From Desulfobulbus sp. (GTDB taxonomy: Bacteria; Desulfobacterota; Desulfobulbia; Desulfobulbales; Desulfobulbaceae), in assembly GCA_028684915.1 (NCBI GenBank), contig JAQUEZ010000131.1, forward strand, positions 1-16,337: DNA of 16,337 bases. The letters run 5' to 3'. Shown here in pieces: positions 14,580 through 16,337 of the stretch. The translations under genes and the position numbers were made by a program. How positions within the stretch are numbered: position 1 is the first letter of the stretch; the number at the start of each line of letters is the position of its first letter. The notes under the pieces were generated by a model. That model made no database searches. It was given only the letters and a program-made list of their open reading frames with translations, and was not told the origin of the DNA.

Positions 14580-16040
14580 ATGACAACCAATGATCCCAAG
14601 GCCGAGCAAAGCGAAGCGACCCCAAAAAAGGGCCGGGTAAAAGTCCCGCGTCAACCCATGCCGGAACAGGACCCGCGCCGTCGACGCACCAACTTTGAAG
14701 AGGTGCCCCGGGGCTACAGCGAAGAGACCGCCATGCTCGAGGCCTCACGCTGCGTCCAGTGTAAAAAGCCCGGATGCGTGGATGGCTGCCCGGTCAACAT
14801 CCAGATTCCAGCCTTTATCAAAAAGATTGCCGAAGGCAAATTCGTCGACGCCCTCTTAAAACTCAAAGAGCAAACCGCCCTACCCGCTGTCTGTGGCCGG
14901 GTCTGCCCCCAGGAGAGCCAGTGCGAGTCGCGCTGCATCCTCGGCAAAAAAGGTGAGCCCGTGGCCATTGGCCGCTTGGAGCGTTTTGCCGCCGACTACG
15001 CCCGCAAACACGGCGGCGTGCCCGACCCGGTCTTGGCGCCCTCGACCGGCAAGAAGGTGGCGGTGGTTGGTGGCGGTCCGGCTGGTATCACCGTGGCCGG
15101 AGAGATGGCTCGCTGGGGCCATGAGGTGGTGATGTTCGAGGCTCTGCACCTGGCTGGCGGGGTGTTGATGTACGGAATCCCCCAGTTTCGCCTCCCCAAG
15201 GAGATCGTCCAGTACGAGGTCAATAGCCTTAAACGGATGGGCGTCACCATTCATACCGACTATGTCATCGGCAAATCCGAGACCGTGGATCAGTTGATGA
15301 ACGAGGGATTTGATACGGTGTTCATCGCCACCGGCGCCGGATTACCGGTTTTCCTCGGTATCCCCAACGAAAACGCCATTGGGGTCTTCTCGGCCAACGA
15401 ATTTCTTACCCGCGCCAACCTGATGCGGGCCATCGACTTCCCCCGTTTTGCCACCTCGCCCATCCGTCCTCACCGGGCGGTGACCGTGGGCGGCGGCAAC
15501 GTGGCCATGGATTCGGCCCGCACCGCCCTGCGTCTGGGAGCGGAGTCGGCCATTGTCTACCGCCGTTCCAAAGCGGAGATGCCCGCCCGTGGCGAGGAGA
15601 TTCATCACGCCGAGGAAGAAGGGGTAGTTTTTCACATGCTGACCAACCCCAAACGAATCGTGATCGACCAGCAGAACCGGGTCACTGGAGTCGAGTGTAT
15701 ACAGATGGAGTTGGGTGAGCCCGATGCTTCGGGTCGGCGGCGACCGGTGGCGGTCGAGGGCAGTGAGTTCATCGTTCCGGCAGACACCGTCATCGTGGCC
15801 ATTGGTAACCAGCCCAACCCGCTGGTGCCACAAACCGCGCCCGAGATCGAAACCTCGCGCTGGGGCACCATCAATGCCGATCCCGAAACCATGATGACCT
15901 CCAAACTCGGTGTCTTTGCCGGCGGTGACATCGTTTCCGGGGCCGCCACCGTGATCAGTGCCATGGGCCAGGGCAAGAAGGCTGCGTTCTACATGCACCG
16001 TTATCTTATGGGCGTTGATCCACCCCAGGCCAAGGCATAA
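14580..16040 (+). CDS. nfnB: NfnB/GltD-like NADPH-dependent flavoprotein with two [4Fe-4S] sites
   Basis: A 486-residue cytoplasmic oxidoreductase of the glutamate-synthase small-subunit/NfnB family. A basic, Pro-rich N-terminus (1-45) precedes an iron-sulfur helical domain with Cys58, 61, 66, 70 and Cys105, 109, 115, 119. The FAD-binding GGGPAG motif is at 164-169 and the second Rossmann motif VGGGNVAMDSARTALRLG at 303-320. YRRS (327-330) supplies the arginines that in relatives bind the 2'-phosphate of NADP(H). The C-terminal GGDIVSG-A-TVI-A-GQG-KAA motif for FAD is intact. It ends 23 nt before a strong terminator hairpin. In NfnAB this subunit holds the bifurcating FAD and meets NADPH and ferredoxin; here its neighbour is the NfnA-containing fusion, so the same role is expected. 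Homologues named GltD or GltA feed glutamate synthase, but no glutamate synthase large subunit is present. The ATG follows GGAG by nine bases, a slightly long spacing. Confidence 0.92.
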   Translation: MTTNDPKAEQSEATPKKGRVKVPRQPMPEQDPRRRRTNFEEVPRGYSEETAMLEASRCVQCKKPGCVDGCPVNIQIPAFIKKIAEGKFVDALLKLKEQTALPAVCGRVCPQESQCESRCILGKKGEPVAIGRLERFAADYARKHGGVPDPVLAPSTGKKVAVVGGGPAGITVAGEMARWGHEVVMFEALHLAGGVLMYGIPQFRLPKEIVQYEVNSLKRMGVTIHTDYVIGKSETVDQLMNEGFDTVFIATGAGLPVFLGIPNENAIGVFSANEFLTRANLMRAIDFPRFATSPIRPHRAVTVGGGNVAMDSARTALRLGAESAIVYRRSKAEMPARGEEIHHAEEEGVVFHMLTNPKRIVIDQQNRVTGVECIQMELGEPDASGRRRPVAVEGSEFIVPADTVIVAIGNQPNPLVPQTAPEIETSRWGTINADPETMMTSKLGVFAGGDIVSGAATVISAMGQGKKAAFYMHRYLMGVDPPQAKA

Positions 16041-16062
16041 CGCTTTGTTTATGATCTTTTGC

Positions 16063-16097
16063 GGCGGCATCGTTTTTTGCGGTGCCGCCTTTTTTTT
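16063..16097 (+). terminator. Rho-independent terminator of the operon
   Basis: GGCGGCATCG (16063-16072) pairs with CGGTGCCGCC (16080-16089) with one T-G wobble. The loop is T6G, followed by eight T residues (16090-16097). It lies 23 nt after the NfnB-like stop codon. Confidence 0.92.
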
Positions 16098-16337
16098 ACC
16101 TGCGTACCAGCGAGCCGCAGCCGGTGTTGAATGCGACGCAATTTTTTCACGGCCGGTGGAGTTTGCGCCACGGGTAAGGGAAAAAGCGTTTGGTTGTGCC
16201 CCCCTTGTATATCGTTACGAGAACCTGCTACCGAGTATGGCAACGACCATCGGGCGCAGGGTGTGGTGGTACATACATATATATTGGAAAAGTTTTAACT
16301 CGACTTGTAAACCGTGGTCTGTCTGCGAATTACATGC
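16098..16337. other. Right-edge region without a recognised gene
   Basis: About 240 nt. No coding frame with a ribosome site or recognisable motif was found on either strand. The last 80 nt are AT-rich and could hold the promoter of a gene outside the window, but I cannot support a specific site. Confidence 0.4.

Noticed and set aside
14580..16040. Glutamate synthase small subunit (GltD) acting in ammonia assimilation
   Set aside because: No large subunit is nearby and an NfnA module is immediately upstream, so an Nfn role is the better reading; the fold family is the same.
15342..16070. 242-codon minus-strand frame opposite the NfnB-like gene, running into the terminator
   Set aside because: Antisense to intact FAD and NADP-binding motifs, with no ribosome site or recognised domain.
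1..16337. CRISPR arrays, tRNA or rRNA genes
   Set aside because: No regularly spaced repeats, cloverleaf or rRNA-like sequence was noticed on either strand by reading.

Overview
The window looks like chromosomal DNA of an anaerobic bacterium, most likely a Desulfobacterota (Desulfobulbus-like sulfate reducer or relative). This rests on a secreted 12-haem c-type cytochrome, an NAD(P)/ferredoxin flavoprotein operon of the bifurcating type, and a typical deltaproteobacterial chemoreceptor. The taxon is an inference from gene content; no rRNA or tRNA gene is present.

Left part (1-3873). The 3' end of a TolC/NodT-type outer-membrane efflux gene enters from the left edge. It converges with trxC (zinc-ribbon thioredoxin 2) on the minus strand. 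Next come two minus-strand genes that probably share a transcript, a VOC-family protein followed by a secreted protein of unknown function, and then a 98-residue orphan protein on the plus strand with its own strong terminator. Middle (3874-9452). A methyl-accepting chemotaxis protein on the minus strand is followed by a heavily decayed IS3-family element, a gene for a 12-haem periplasmic cytochrome with an Ig-like N-terminal domain, a truncated IS4-family transposase, and the last ~80 codons of a Bcr/CflA-type drug exporter. This is a scarred insertion zone in which the cytochrome is the only intact gene.

Right part (9591-16097). A compact, GC-rich plus-strand operon encodes a NuoE/HydC-like [2Fe-2S] subunit, a NuoF/HydB-like FMN/NADH subunit with ferredoxin tail, an 833-residue fusion of a NuoG/HydA-like iron-sulfur protein (shortened molybdopterin-type domain) to an NfnA/PyrK-type FAD reductase, and an NfnB/GltD-like NADPH flavoprotein. 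It ends in a clear rho-independent terminator. No hydrogenase or formate dehydrogenase catalytic subunit is present. The simplest reading is one soluble complex linking NAD(H), NADP(H) and ferredoxin: an Nfn transhydrogenase physically wired to a HydBC/NuoEF NADH module. This is the most interesting system in the window.

Several start codons were moved inward from the longest possible frame because an ATG with a good Shine-Dalgarno sequence lies inside it (trxC, the secreted protein, the chemoreceptor, the cytochrome, the NuoE-like gene).
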